Notes: generated by a model not told the origin, from the sequence alone. A DNA stretch of 64,000 nt from Nereocystis luetkeana (GCA_031213475.1 JARUPZ010000007.1:7683586-7747585), one strand, 5' to 3'; positions 1 to 10,850 are shown, counted from the stretch's first letter. Numbers and translations are program-made.

Positions 1-1986
1 GCCATGGGCCCGGCGCTGTTCTGCATGCCACTGCTGCCAATACTCAAGCGGGTCCGTGAGGAGTTCGAACCCCGGGGTGTTGAAGCCTTTGCCTACCTCG
101 ATGACATCAGCATCGGCATGTCAGAGATCACACCGGACACGGTGAGAGTAGTACCCTTTCTCCAGCACGAGCTGTGCGAAATAGGCATTGCCATTAACCC
201 CAGAAAGACGGTTGCTTTGCCTCCCAAAGGGCATATGCCTACGTCGGAAGAGATAGCACTTCTGAGGGGCATCGGTGTTCGCATTGCGGAAGGGGGTGGG
301 GTAAAGGTGGTTGGCGTGCCCATAGGCACTGATGCATTCGCGGTGAACAGCGCCGTGGAGATAGTCCGAGATGGGGGAGCAGAGCAACTCGCGCGCATCC
401 TGCCGCGTATGCCGGACAAACAGTCGGCGAACCTCATCGCCACCAGTTCAATGGTGCAGCGGACCTCCTACATTGAGCGGGTAATGGACCCGGAGCTGTC
501 ACTACCCGCGTGTCAGCGGGCAGACACTAGCGCAATGTGGATGCTCGAGCGCCTTCTCGAGCTTCCAGGGACAGCGGACGAATCGCCGTTCTTTGCGGAC
601 GGATGCCCGGCGAACCGGTTGACGCTACAGCCGCACCAGAAAGCGCAGGCGAGCCTCTCCACAGGGGCCGGGGGGTTTGGACTGTCGTCGGCTGAATCAA
701 GGAGAATGTCAGCGTCCATCGGGAGCTTAGTGGCGACGGTGCCAGAGGTCCTCGCCGACCTCTCCGGTTCATTAGGGGAAAAAGTCCGAAGGGAGTTGCC
801 CAATTCGGACCTCGTTCGCCGCATATGGAGCAGCATCAGGGACCTTCGCGGTATCCATGGGGTATCGGAGGAGGCAATGGCAAACGTAGTCCCGGAAAGT
901 TGGCGGAACAGGGCGTTCCGCGCAAGCGAGGAAGGAGGGACAGAACAGTATGATGTGGAGGTACTGCCGGCGCATGACGCCCAAACGATTAGCTCCCACA
1001 AGGCGCAATACAAGCTGGGGCAGCAGATCAACCGGGTACGGTACCAACGGTACGTTGCTTCTCTGAACCAGCTCCCCGAGGTAGCAGACCCGTCGGATCG
1101 GGACGACGTGTTCGGGGGGACGGAAACCAGAGGTCTTGCCAAGGCTCGGCAACGGAGCCTATCGGGACCAGGCGCAGTCGCCTGTTTGCGTGCAAGGCCC
1201 GTGGACATGGCACGTATCATACCGGCTTCTGAGTTCGTGTCTATGGGACGGCGCTTCCTGGGAATGGAGGAGCCCATAGCGGCGAGGTGCCCCTGCTGCG
1301 AAGCGACGGATGTCACCACACGTCACGCGCGTACATGCCACCGAGCAGGCGCACAGGTTAACCAGCATCAGCCGCTAGTCCACGCGCTGTCTCGCACCTT
1401 TAAGCGGTTGTCCATCCGCCACCAAATGGAAAGCGGAGCGCCCTTCAACGCCGATAGAAACCTCCGCATGGACATAGTGATAGAGAGGGGAGGCCTCCGA
1501 GACGCTACGTCATCAGAGTACCGCAACAAGGCGATACTCCTCGACGTCACGCATGCAGACCCCCAAGCAAGGGTCCACATGCGGGCTGGCAGCGCTGATC
1601 AAGACGGTTCAGCCGCTTCCACTTCTGAGGCGCGAAAGCGCAACCACTACGCTCGTGCAGGACAAGTGTCCTTCGACGAGCGCAGCCATAAACTTGTCAC
1701 TCTCGCGGTGGAAAGCTTTGGACGCCTCGGGAAGGAAGGTAGCGATTTCATCGACCAGCTGGCGGCGAGCATCGTTGGAGGAACGGACGGAGGATCTTTA
1801 GCAAGAAAAGGGGTTTGTAAGGAGCACCTTTTCCAGGTCATATCGGTGACTACCCAGGTCGCGATCTCGCGCAGAGTGCACCGATATATGCTCGCCCTGC
1901 GAGACCGCCAGGCCGCCAGGGGGAGAAGGGAGGAGGAGGGAGGACTACTACCGATGGCGTGGGGGTGTAATGTAGATGCGGAGTAG
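1..1986 (+). CDS. LINE polyprotein, C-terminal part: reverse transcriptase palm, zinc knuckle, restriction-like endonuclease
   Basis: The frame is open from the window edge to a stop at 1984-1986, about 660 residues. Residues 1-10 (GPALFCMPL) match the end of the reverse-transcriptase QGDPxGP motif, and YLDD at about residues 31-34 is the catalytic YxDD box. A long thumb/linker follows. Near residue 428 a CPCC...H....C cluster resembles the zinc knuckle that precedes the endonuclease of R2/CRE/NeSL-like LINEs. Beyond it, MDIVIERGG (about 489) and AILLDVTHAD (about 510-519) have the spacing of the PD...D/E-x-K-type nuclease core. I infer an RLE-class LINE; the clade is uncertain. The N-terminal part lies outside the window. 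No in-frame break is visible, so the copy may be young. Confidence 0.8.
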   Translation, partial: AMGPALFCMPLLPILKRVREEFEPRGVEAFAYLDDISIGMSEITPDTVRVVPFLQHELCEIGIAINPRKTVALPPKGHMPTSEEIALLRGIGVRIAEGGGVKVVGVPIGTDAFAVNSAVEIVRDGGAEQLARILPRMPDKQSANLIATSSMVQRTSYIERVMDPELSLPACQRADTSAMWMLERLLELPGTADESPFFADGCPANRLTLQPHQKAQASLSTGAGGFGLSSAESRRMSASIGSLVATVPEVLADLSGSLGEKVRRELPNSDLVRRIWSSIRDLRGIHGVSEEAMANVVPESWRNRAFRASEEGGTEQYDVEVLPAHDAQTISSHKAQYKLGQQINRVRYQRYVASLNQLPEVADPSDRDDVFGGTETRGLAKARQRSLSGPGAVACLRARPVDMARIIPASEFVSMGRRFLGMEEPIAARCPCCEATDVTTRHARTCHRAGAQVNQHQPLVHALSRTFKRLSIRHQMESGAPFNADRNLRMDIVIERGGLRDATSSEYRNKAILLDVTHADPQARVHMRAGSADQDGSAASTSEARKRNHYARAGQVSFDERSHKLVTLAVESFGRLGKEGSDFIDQLAASIVGGTDGGSLARKGVCKEHLFQVISVTTQVAISRRVHRYMLALRDRQAARGRREEEGGLLPMAWGCNVDAE

Positions 1987-2185
1987 GAAGCGTGGCGTAT
2001 AGATACATAGTAGGTAAAATATCTCGGTAAATGGTGGGGGTGCAAGGGAGTACACGCAGGGAAGGAGAATTGGTTCGATGAAGTTAGTGGTATTCGATGA
2101 ATTATGTCAGCTTTTTCATTTTGAATGGATAACGCCCTGCACATTGTCAGAAGGCAAATAAAAAAAAATAAAAATAAATTATCAG
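1..2185 (+). mobile_element. 3' half of a non-LTR retrotransposon (LINE) with restriction-like endonuclease
   Basis: The element enters from the left edge of the window inside its reverse transcriptase and runs through a long open frame, a 3' untranslated region of about 180 bases and an A/T-rich tail (AAATAAAAA type) near 2160-2180. Its last 30 bases before the tail (GCACATTGTCAGAAGGCAAA) recur at 54669-54715 as a severely 5'-truncated stub with an ATA-rich tail, and in modified form at the 3' end of the SINE-like repeats of this window. The lack of terminal repeats, the A-rich 3' end and 5'-truncated stubs fit target-primed reverse transcription. Confidence 0.8.
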
Positions 2186-3017
2186 GTACCCTGGTACATA
2201 ATACCACGTACCGGTATAATTCACTGCATGCAGTCTAAGAGATCGCTGTTGTTTGTGAGATTCTTCATTTTATTTGCTGTTCCCTCTTTTATGGTGGCTT
2301 CAGTCTCCAGTGCGGAATCAACAACAACTATCATATCTGACGGCATTTTTCTCGCAGAATCCTCCACGTTTTGGCCGTACATCACCAGCGAGCTACGTAT
2401 CCCCTCGCTACCTTACCGGCAAGCAACCAAACGGTGTTTGTAAGCACCACCGCAGCGACTACCGCTTGTAGTACCGGTTCACGCTCAACCCGCTGAGCCT
2501 GCGACAACTACAAAAGGCCGCGAGAGGCAGTGTGGACAATTATTATTGTTTCATGGGAGTTGCCATGCATACGCAGATAGATACTGCCCTGTAGAGTCTG
2601 ATTGATGTGTTCGTCCAATGCACCTACCTATGGATGCTCCAAAACACATACCATGTGTACTTCAGTTGTTCGCATCGCGACCCTCCGCGACCTTTTTTTT
2701 GCTTTCGCCCCCTGCACGGCAGCCGCATGCATGCGTGACGCTGCAAGCAAAATGGTCATTATTTTTATTCCCCCAGCCCAACCCGAGCTTGTACGTAAGC
2801 TGTAGTGCCGAGAGTGTTACTGAGTACAGGTACATGGTACCTGGTAAGCTGTTTGAAAATGTCCCCGCCGACGATATTTTCCCACGTAATATGTGCGAAT
2901 CTACAGTTAATACTACTCTGTGTTGTTGTCCTGCAATTCTCGGAGCTCGTCCATTTTCAGCTTCGTTTTGCGGATATCGAGTAGTTTTTCCCAGTTTTTG
3001 GTTTTACGATCCAGCAT
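2186..3017. other. Intergenic stretch without recognisable gene
   Basis: Only short chance open frames are present. The left end has a degenerate cluster of the TACC(A/T)GGTA motif (about 2185-2215) and one clean TACCTGGTA near 2839. Nothing else is supported. Confidence 0.6.
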
Positions 3018-3171
3018 CTCTCTGCGTATGTGTGTGTTCTTCACATTAAAACCGTTCTTTCTACCCGTCGACATCCGGCACAACCAGTGTCCGTGCGATT
3101 CTTCAATCCTAGAAGAGATACAAGTTCTGTGTGGTCACAAAGCTACGCCACAGAGATACTACGTTGCCACG

Positions 3172-3194
3172 TACCAGGTACCAGGTACCTGGTA
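3172..3194. repeat. Three tandem TA-CCWGG insertions
   Basis: The site reads TA followed by CCAGGTA, CCAGGTA and CCTGGTA. The paralogous site at 43411-43420 reads ACGTATGCAG with no insert, so exactly 21 bases (three heptamers) have been gained at a TA, each leaving a new TA. Confidence 0.85.
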
Positions 3195-3231
3195 TGCAGT
3201 AAGCACAGCAGTGGGCAATGCAATGCCATGT

Positions 3232-4524
3232 CATCATACTTCCGTTCCCCTCGCTGCCTCGGCAAGGAATGCTGCGAGGCATGCCCTATCAGGCTAATAG
3301 CGAGTGGGGTAGGTATTTCTGGCGGGTGTAAGGCCGGACTCACCCTCAAGGAGTGATACCTTCTTGCTGCTGCCTGTGGCCGCGAGGCTCAGGCGGCAGT
3401 AGAGTTGGGTCGTACGTGGTGCGTCAGGCACGGAGACCTACGATTCGCGCGTCTTTTTTAGGCAGCTGCGGCAGAGCAGCAATGCTCAATCGGGGTGTCC
3501 GTGCGCGGAGGCAGGCGCCACCACAGACCACACTACGGCACAGTCTATTGCGCCGGTAGGAGGCTGGATTCGACGACGAGGGAGGAGGGAGACTGAGCGC
3601 CGACGTGCGGGGAAGAGACGGATTGACCTCCCCCTGCGCGAGAATTTTTATTTTCCAGATCAGAACCGCAAGTGCGAGGAGCATTTTGTTTTTCAGGATG
3701 ACGGAAAAAGGGAAACGACTGGAAGGGAATGGCAACGAGTGCACGCGCAAAGGAGCGGGTGGATTGGGCCAAGGTGGTGATGCGGCCATGAAGAGCGGCA
3801 GGAAGACGGTGCATGGGGACCCATGATCTGCGCGCACACTATCATCACGAGAGAAGCAGTCATAGTTTGTTTTTTCCTGGTATTGTTTTTCACGAGGCAG
3901 AATAGTATCTACCGGTACTTGTTATAAACGTCGTCACTGGTCTTTGTAGTTTAACGAGTTATATACCCTTCATGGGGAATAACCTACGCAATTATCAGGG
4001 ACGTGGTATCATGACTGTGCTGCACCTTTTTGTGTCAAGACAGTCCAGGAAGAGATGGCGATCGTTGATATTCGTGTGGTAGTAAGGTTCGATTGCTCCT
4101 TTTTTCACTGCATATTATCCGCGAGTCTTCACTCTGGCAGCACTCCAGATAGCAGGCAGGACCTGGTGTGTTCCTCTTTCGTTTTCACGACTACCGTGCG
4201 TTTCGTACGGTGCAGGCAGCACTTCAGACAGCATCCGCTGTAGTCAGCAGCCACGAGTTGGTTAGTGATGGGAACGGGGGTACTCTTCTATGCTATAGTT
4301 GAGAGGATATACCCGCGGCCATGTTAGTTCAGTTTTGCACATGATCCCATTGGTTTTATCTTGTGTGCGCTTTTTTCGTCTCGTGTATTTTGAGGCAGCC
4401 GAATTTTCGTTTTTTTTTGTTTTTCGGATCTTCCTAGGGCTCCAGCACCTTTGTGTGACCACGGACTCCTTCGTCAGAGAGTTAATGTGAGAACAACAAC
4501 AACAACAACAACTATTAATAGATA
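3232..4524 (+). mobile_element. Insertion of about 1.3 kb with AAC-repeat 3' end, family unknown
   Basis: The block is missing from the paralogous locus, which passes directly from CAATGCCATGTCA to CAGGCACGACATAC (43441-43470). Its right end reads GAGTTAATGTGAG followed by an AAC repeat (4485-4512). The same end, with an AAC tail, is found at 39483-39510, so this is a dispersed repeat family with an AAC microsatellite tail, probably a retroposon. No coding capacity is recognised. Confidence 0.5.
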
Positions 4525-5568
4525 CGACAGGCACGACATACACATTCTATGAAATAGAGACACGAAAGGAAACAATCAAAGAGAAAACAAAAACAGAGTA
4601 AACAAATCGAAAGAGAAGAAGAAAAAAAATGAAAGCAAAGACTAGAAGAAACAATCTGTCGTGCCCCCCCCCCGCAGGCGAGGTGGCCAACATTTATTTG
4701 GAAAAGAACGAGCGAGAAAAAAAAGAAAAAATAACAAAAACACCAGTGCTTGTGAACAGAGTGAGATAAAGAACCAAGGAAAAAATATATATACCAGGTA
4801 CATAACAAAGAAGGGAAAATAACAGGCAGACCAAAGCCCAAAGCACCCTCCAGGTGGCGGCAGCAGTTTGTGGTACGAGTAGTACAGCCAGGTTCCCCCT
4901 GCTAATCCGCCTGGTACCTTGCTACCCAGACTACCGCGTCTCTGCCCTGCGTTCGTCAACTATGCCCAGCCCCTTGGCGTCAGACAATACGAAACGAGCA
5001 GAGCAGGTTCGTCATCCAACCACGCCACACGACTCCTTCAGTACTGTTTATCGATCAGAAAATGAAGAGAAATAAATAAAATGAAAAATCACGGAGAATC
5101 AGCGCAAGAAAGAAAGAAACAAGAGAAAAAGAGAAGGCAAGGGAAGACCACGTTCGAACCAGCTGCACCGGTTGATGGCACGAGTAGTAAGGTCATGTTC
5201 TACTTCCTAGTCGGCCTGGTGCCTCGCTACCCTGTCTGCCATCTCCTTCCTACTTTCGTCTACCGCAGTTTCCCTTCTACTCCTCTTGTTCCCCCCCCTC
5301 TCCGCATTCCCTTGGTCGGGCTTTCTGCCACTTCTTCTGTTGCCCCCTCCACCCCCATTCCCTTGGACACCATCCACGGCGGATGCGCGGCGCTGCCTGC
5401 TCATCTCAGCCTCAGCCTCGTGCCACCTCACCATGAACCGTTCGGCTGCTTCAAGGATCCCCCGGTATGTACGTCTGCACATAGATACGTATTATTACAT
5501 GGTGGTACCAGTCTGTCCCTAAATATAAGGGAGTTTCACTTGTAGCATGAGGTTCTAAGTGAATACTT

Positions 5569-5602
5569 TTACGGGGGGCCAATGTTAATCTACAGGACTA
5601 AA

Positions 5603-5657
<55 letters not shown>

Positions 5658-5662
5658 ATTAA

Positions 5663-5743
<81 letters not shown>

Positions 5744-6005
5744 GCTTGCCATCCGGCAATGTGTAGGGTTGTTCTAATAAACGACTAACCGAAAGTGAAG
5801 AACTCTCCAGACCAAAAGCGCGGCAGTATCCTGCGACAAATCAGAACTGATGTGACGCTCATGAAGACTACTACAACCAACATCTCTCCATCTCGTCCAC
5901 CAAAAAACGACCACTTGTTGGTAACAATAATAGCTAAATATATACCAGGTAGGTTTTTGCGTGCACCGTAGGTCCTACCCTGGTATTTAATATGGCCCCC
6001 CGTAA
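5569..6005 (+). mobile_element. MITE-A copy split by SINE insertion
   Basis: The left part (5569-5606, ACGGGGGGCCAATGTTAAT) and right part (about 5929-6005, ending GGCCCCCCGTAA) are the two halves of the TA-flanked palindromic MITE described at 16657. Between them lie a TAA-tailed SINE on the minus strand and its TTA microsatellite. The right half also carries two small inserts, CCAGGTA at 5945-5951 and CCCTGGTA at 5978-5985, each placed directly after a TA and absent from the other MITE-A copies. Confidence 0.7.
5605..5876 (-). mobile_element. SINE-like retroposon (variant 2) with long TTA-repeat tail
   Basis: The body 5744-5876 is the reverse complement of 43557-43697. Its 3' end (minus strand) is CACATTGCCGGATGGCAAGC followed by a TAA repeat of about 140 bases (5605-5743). 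The microsatellite is therefore the retroposon tail and not an independent repeat. Confidence 0.65.
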
Positions 6006-6039
6006 TAATAAAATGAATAAAGGGTCGATTCGTGTGAAT

Positions 6040-6835
6040 ATTATATTATTATTTATCTTGCCATCCGACAATGAGCAGCATGATCTTCAACATGGATCAC
6101 CCATAACTTTCCCGAAAGAAGAAAACCTCGGAAACAAAAGGAAACCCATGCACCAAGTCTACCTCGGCGTCTACCTCCCTTCTGTTTTTATATTGGAATG
6201 GCAACTACGCTATATTATTACTTCGTAATATTATTATTAGATTATTAAGCTTGCCTTCCGACAATGTGCAGCATAAACTCTCACGTTGATCAATCAAAAC
6301 ATTCCAGAAAAAAGAAATCTCCTTGTACGAAGGAAACCTATACACCAAGTATATCTACCTTCTATGCCTACTTATTATATATATGTGTTATCTACGCTAC
6401 CCTAAATGTTGTCTTTGCTCCCTCCTACATCTTATTGTTGTTATTATTTCTCTTGACATCCGACAATCAATGTGCAGCATGATCTTCAACATTGATCACT
6501 CATAACTTTCCCGAAAGAAGAAAACCTCGGAAACACAAGGAAACCCATGCACCAAGTCTACCTCTCCCTTCTGTGCCAACTTTCGGCTTGTCTACTCCAT
6601 TTCTGTCCTTGCTCCTTACTTCTCATTACGTTCTAAGATGTACTCGTTACTTTTACTCTTGCATCCAAGCTCCATCCCCACGCCATCGGTGTGGGCCTGT
6701 CATCTCCTCCCCCTCTGCTCCTTATCTGCGTTATTTAGTCGGAAGGCAAGCATAATAATAACAAAAAAGTTATGAGTGATCCATGTTGAAGATCATGCAC
6801 ATACATTGTGGGATGTCAAGAGAAATAAGAATAAA
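6040..6835. mobile_element. Cluster of SINE-like retroposons (variant 1)
   Basis: Three minus-strand copies (about 6040-6185, 6228-6360, 6436-6640) and one plus-strand fragment (6765-6835) share the 3' end GATCATGCTGCACATTGTCGG plus ATGGCAAG and an A/T-rich tail. Divergence between neighbours shows repeated insertion into one place and not a recent tandem copy. No polymerase III boxes were recognised in this family. Confidence 0.6.
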
Positions 6836-6839
6836 AATA

Positions 6840-7584
6840 TACCAGGACCTGGTACGTACGTAATGGGTCGAGGGTTCGATTCCAGGCATATAATATGATA
6901 ACTTTTGGTCCTTTTCTCTCCATTTTTTCGCTGTTGTTTCTGTCGTGGAACACGGAAAAGTATTCTGTCCGCCAGTGATACCCCCCGCATACTTCAACTT
7001 GAAGATGGTAGGCCCTTTTTTAGAGGATATATATGAGGCTACTAAAAAACTTATAACAACACTACGATAAAACAAATGCATTATTATTCATGTTGTAAAA
7101 TAATGACTTGAAAAAATACCAGATTTCCTTCCTGGCTGGGAGCTTATTATGGAGAATTTTTCCGAGCATCCGGGGGGGGGGGTGATACCGATCCATCCCC
7201 GTTTTTTTCATCCCCTCGCTTCCCATATAATATACCTGGTATCATGTTGAAACATTGAAGCAAAACTTCAAGAGTTCCTCATGCATGCGCAAGGCATGCA
7301 CTCATTCACAGCATCAAGCCACCTTATACTTCGAGGTTTCCGAAAGTACCTTATGTTTAGAAGCAGACTGGCCTGGTATATGATACCAGGTACGCCTAGC
7401 ACGCACGCGGGCATATACTCACAGTTCAGTGCTTTTTAGCAGCAGTCGTGCAAGCATGCGGCAGAATGTTTAATATGTATATACCGATACAATGGAACGT
7501 GAGAAGAAACGTGACGGAAAAGCATGACGATCACAGCACACATACATATCGGCCACATGGCGCACTCGGGCTGCCGCGGGTAAG
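6840..7584. other. Intergenic stretch, no gene recognised
   Basis: It contains three TACCAGGTA-type motifs (6840, 7232, 7380) and a lone GGGTTCGATTCC near 6870 that resembles a tRNA T-arm but has no partner A box at normal distance. No other feature is supported. Confidence 0.5.
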
Positions 7585-7946
7585 TGTTATAAGGATTACC
7601 CTGGGCTGGGTAATCGATCGATCTTTTACCCCTGTAGCTCAGTAGGTAACACCTTCACGTTTGACGTCGTCCAGGTCATGGGTTCGAACCTCAAATCGAA
7701 CGTTTCTTATTATACAGAAACGCTTGCGCGTGCAAACAAACCTAAAAAACACATCTATCTCCCTGCTTCCCCAGGTAGGTAATGAAACGAAGCGGGTAGG
7801 TCAGCGTACGAACGTATGTATGTATACGGTCCCGACACCCCAAAGATCCCGCCGTGTAGAGGGGGGGAGAGTGTTATAAGGATTACCCTGGGCTGGGTAA
7901 TCAATCGATATTTTACCCCTGTAGCTCAGTAGGTAACACCTCCACA
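7585..7946 (+). mobile_element. TRIM-like element with tRNA-type promoter, copy T1
   Basis: Direct repeats of 75 bp bound the element (7585-7659 and 7872-7946). They begin TGTTATAAGG and end in a TCCACA-type sequence, so the element starts TG and ends CA. A purine-rich tract (AGGGGGGGAGAG) lies directly before the right repeat, as in LTR elements. Flanks TAAG and TAAA could be a 4-bp target duplication. Each repeat holds TAGCTCAGTAGG, a perfect tRNA-type A box; a B box GGTTCGAACC lies 22 bases inside the left repeat. It looks whole in structure; it has no coding capacity. A dimeric tRNA SINE is the alternative. Confidence 0.75.
7635..7690 (+). promoter_or_regulatory. Putative type-2 RNA polymerase III promoter (A and B boxes)
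   Basis: A box TAGCTCAGTAGG (7635-7646) matches the TRGCNNAGYNGG consensus. B box GGTTCGAACC (7681-7690) matches GGTTCGANNCC. The spacing of 34 bases is normal for tRNA genes. The A box lies in the terminal repeat and the B box in the internal part. A hairpin (CGTTTCT...AGAAACG) with T-rich loop follows. Confidence 0.65.
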
Positions 7947-8441
7947 TAAATAAGACTATTCACTACGCCTGATAGCATTACTACTGTGCAGTCGTAGTGT
8001 CCGTTTTACGACACGTACGCACAGCACAACAACAATATGATAATAGACCAGCCGAAAGTTGGCACAGAAGGGAGAGGTAGACTTGGTGCATGGGTTTCCT
8101 TTTGTTTCCGAGGTTTTCTTCTTTCGGGAAAGTTATGAGTGATCCATGTTGAAGATCATGCTGCACATTGTCGGATGGCAAGATAAATAATAATGATATA
8201 ATAATGGTCCTACGAGTGAGTGCGTTGTGGAGCGCTCCCACCAGGCGGTTTAGGTAAACCTTGGTCCCACAAGTTTTTTTTATTATTTCTCTTGCCATCC
8301 GACAATATGCAGCATGATCTTCAACATTGATCACTCATAACTTTCGCGAAAGAAGAAAACCTCGGAAATAAAAGGAAACCCATGCACCAAGTCTATACCT
8401 CCCTTCTGTGCCAACTTTAGGCTTGTCTACTCCATTTATTT
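7947..8441. mobile_element. Two SINE-like copies facing each other tail to tail
   Basis: A plus-strand variant-1 copy (about 8045-8195, ending ATGGCAAGATAAATAATAAT) and a minus-strand copy (about 8277-8441) meet across a spacer of about 80 bases. The spacer has no recognised content. Confidence 0.6.
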
Positions 8442-8629
8442 GCTGTCTGTGCTCCTTCCTTCTCCTTTTTTTATTGTTCATCACACCCCGCTGGTAGTTG
8501 CTGTAGTACACCAGGTTACAGCAAAAACAGCACAGTACTGCTCAGAACAACAGTAGTAGATATACCAGGTGATCCGATAGATGTATCGGTACCTGGTATC
8601 ACTCTGTCCCTCCCCGCTTAATATAAGGA

Positions 8630-8741
8630 CCTTTTCTAAGTTTTTTAGGACCGCAGTCCCGTTTTCGGGACAAAATACATGGAATTTGAATGGTTTGTCC
8701 CCAAAACGGGTCTGTCTGCGGTTCTTCTGCGCAAAGGGGCT
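8630..8741. mobile_element. MITE-C copy
   Basis: This is an imperfect palindrome built from ACCGCAGTCCCGTTTT...GGGACAAA and its reverse complement, TTTGTCCCCAAAACGGG...TGCGGTTCT. See the better copy at 42071. Confidence 0.6.
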
Positions 8742-10850
8742 ACTAATTAAATGAGTCATCACGGTTCTTTCATTTCGGAACAAACAGAGTGTGACATTTA
8801 TTTTGTCTTCTTACTTACGTGGCCGGGCGTACGTTTCCGTCGGCCGATCGATCGTGTCACCGCTTCGTGCGCCTTCCCCCTACACATATGGCTCCCTGCG
8901 ACCCTCCTCGCAGCCGCCCCAGCCGGTCGATCCGGCGACACTTCCTTCTCCCGAGGTCTACCTATCCTGCCTGTCTGTGTGTGCCGTTACGTCGATATCC
9001 GGTACGAGGTAGTATATCGGGTACTACTCTCCGGTACGGACGGCGGTGTAATAGAATGAGATAGGGCTGGCGTTGAAAAATAATTCGGACCTGTTCGGGT
9101 TTTTTTATTTTTTTTATTTTATTTTATTCCGGCCCTCTTCGTCCGCGATGTTCGTGTTCTCGAATTCCTTCCGGGCTGGTGTGCGGTATAATATCCACCA
9201 CATCATCGGGTACAACGATTTTTGTTATCTATCTATGGTTAATTGTATCCGACTTATGTGCTATATATATCCTTGCAGCAGCTGCTCCTCCAGTTGTTCG
9301 AACCTTCTCCCAGGAGCCTATGAATGAATACGGCCCTGCGGTCCTGCGTCGCTTTCCAGTTTGTATCTGACCTTTCCTTGGAAGATGACTCCCCCCCCCT
9401 CTGGCCTTGTTCGCCACAAATGGAAATATGTCCGGCCCTGGTTGGTAAGAACAGTGCAGTTAAGGCCCGCTATTAAGAAACGTCGGTTCGGCGTTTAGGC
9501 GCAATGCATTATTTGTAGGCACATACTCCAACCGCATTTCTTAAACAGACGTTTCTTATTTGTTGGGGCTTTTGTCAACCGCTCCATCTCTTCAACGGGA
9601 CATACATTATGTTTAGGGAGATTTTGGCGACAGGGGACTGGATATTATGAAATTATCGGGTTGATTGAAAAAAAAAACGAAGGAAAACAGGAACCTCCGC
9701 ACGGTGGGATGAACCCATGGTGTGTTGGGTGTTGGATGTTGTACAAGGTGCTATAGTCCGCGTTTCAGATTTTATTCGGCGTTCCCAAATAGAACTTTGT
9801 TCCTTATCTCCTGTGGGCCTCGATCGCGGCTGTTTCTTAGGCTGCAATATCCTATTGCTAAGATCAAGGTCGGGACACTTTGTATCCCTGGACAGGTTTG
9901 CCTACTCGTTGGTACTCACGTGTGTTGTTTGCGTAGAGACAGAAGAAGAGCAGCTTCATTCCTTTCGTGCACGCGAAGACTGAGAGCCAAGCTCGTGGCT
10001 CGCTGGGAAACCCCCTGATTTTCTATCTAAGATACGCCTCCCGAGTACTACAAATACTAACTCAATACAACCCAGGTAACTACCGGGCTTACAGCCTCAT
10101 TCAAGGCAGTATCATAACACTATCTTGTCGGCCAGTGTGAGCTACATTTTTAACGCTGCATTTCTTATTCCTCGTGAAGGGCCAAACCTCAGTTTCTTAC
10201 CGATATATTTCTTAATAGCGGGCCTTAAACTATACGTACGAATCACGAAAAGGCGGCGCGAAAAACCGCCAGGAAGGACGAAGAACAGCAACAGCAGTAG
10301 TAGAGTTTACCAGACGCGTTCTACGATAGAGGTATTACTAGCACATTTCCGCGGACCGTTTTCTGAATGACGGGGTTCCTTAACCTAAAATCGTGTTTCG
10401 AAACAAATCATTCTTGTGTACATGGTCCATGGGATCACTCATCGGGATGAAATTTGATTTTCGCTGAAGTCAGTTTTCGGGTGAGGTCCGGAGCCCCTTT
10501 AGTGAGGAGCCTCAGAAAGATCAGGGTGAGCCTCTATCGTAGAAGGCCTCCACCACTTATTCGAGATTTGGTGTGATCGGCCTCGGGTCAGGCTTAGGGT
10601 TGCTCTGATTAGGGTTGGGGTTAGTTCTATTATATACCAGGGTAGTCGTCTCGAACACAGCGTGTGTCAACCCTTTTCTCGAATATAGGTGGTAACCAAC
10701 CCTCAAGGCGAACGGGGACAGCCGGCGGGAGCGTAGCAAGAACTATCGGGGAGGTACAGTAGTAGCCAGGCGAGCAAGTCCGAGCCGTCTTCCGTAGGCT
10801 AGGTACTGATTGCGGCCACGCGAGGAACACACCAGGTCGACGATGGCCCA
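8742..10850. other. Intergenic stretch without recognised gene
   Basis: Short open frames on both strands have no recognisable domain. Low-copy A/T-rich DNA with a T-rich tract near 9100-9125. I see no RNA gene and no clear transposon. Confidence 0.5.

Larger units (their letters stand above)
3018..5470 (-). mobile_element. 5'-truncated copy of the APE-type LINE (3' end of ORF and 3' UTR), interrupted by another element
   Basis: On the minus strand 5465-5207 encodes the last 90 residues of the same protein as the LINE at 43-48 kb: [18 protein letters not shown], a glycine-rich stretch and a final HQAD. Downstream sequence to about 4525 and again from 3232 to 3018 matches 44545-43243 of the long copy. 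The block at 3232-4524 is absent from the sister copy and is treated as an insertion. Compared with the sister copy this one lacks the TRIM-like element, the TAA-tailed SINE and the 290-bp inverted-repeat element, so it serves as the empty-site reference for them. Some indels remain uncertain by eye. Confidence 0.75.

Noticed and set aside
6860-6890. tRNA T-arm (GGGTTCGATTCC)
   Set aside because: No A box or foldable tRNA body at the proper distance upstream.
7635-7710. Genuine tRNA gene
   Set aside because: A and B boxes are present, but the D stem and acceptor stem do not pair and the unit recurs as part of a dispersed element.
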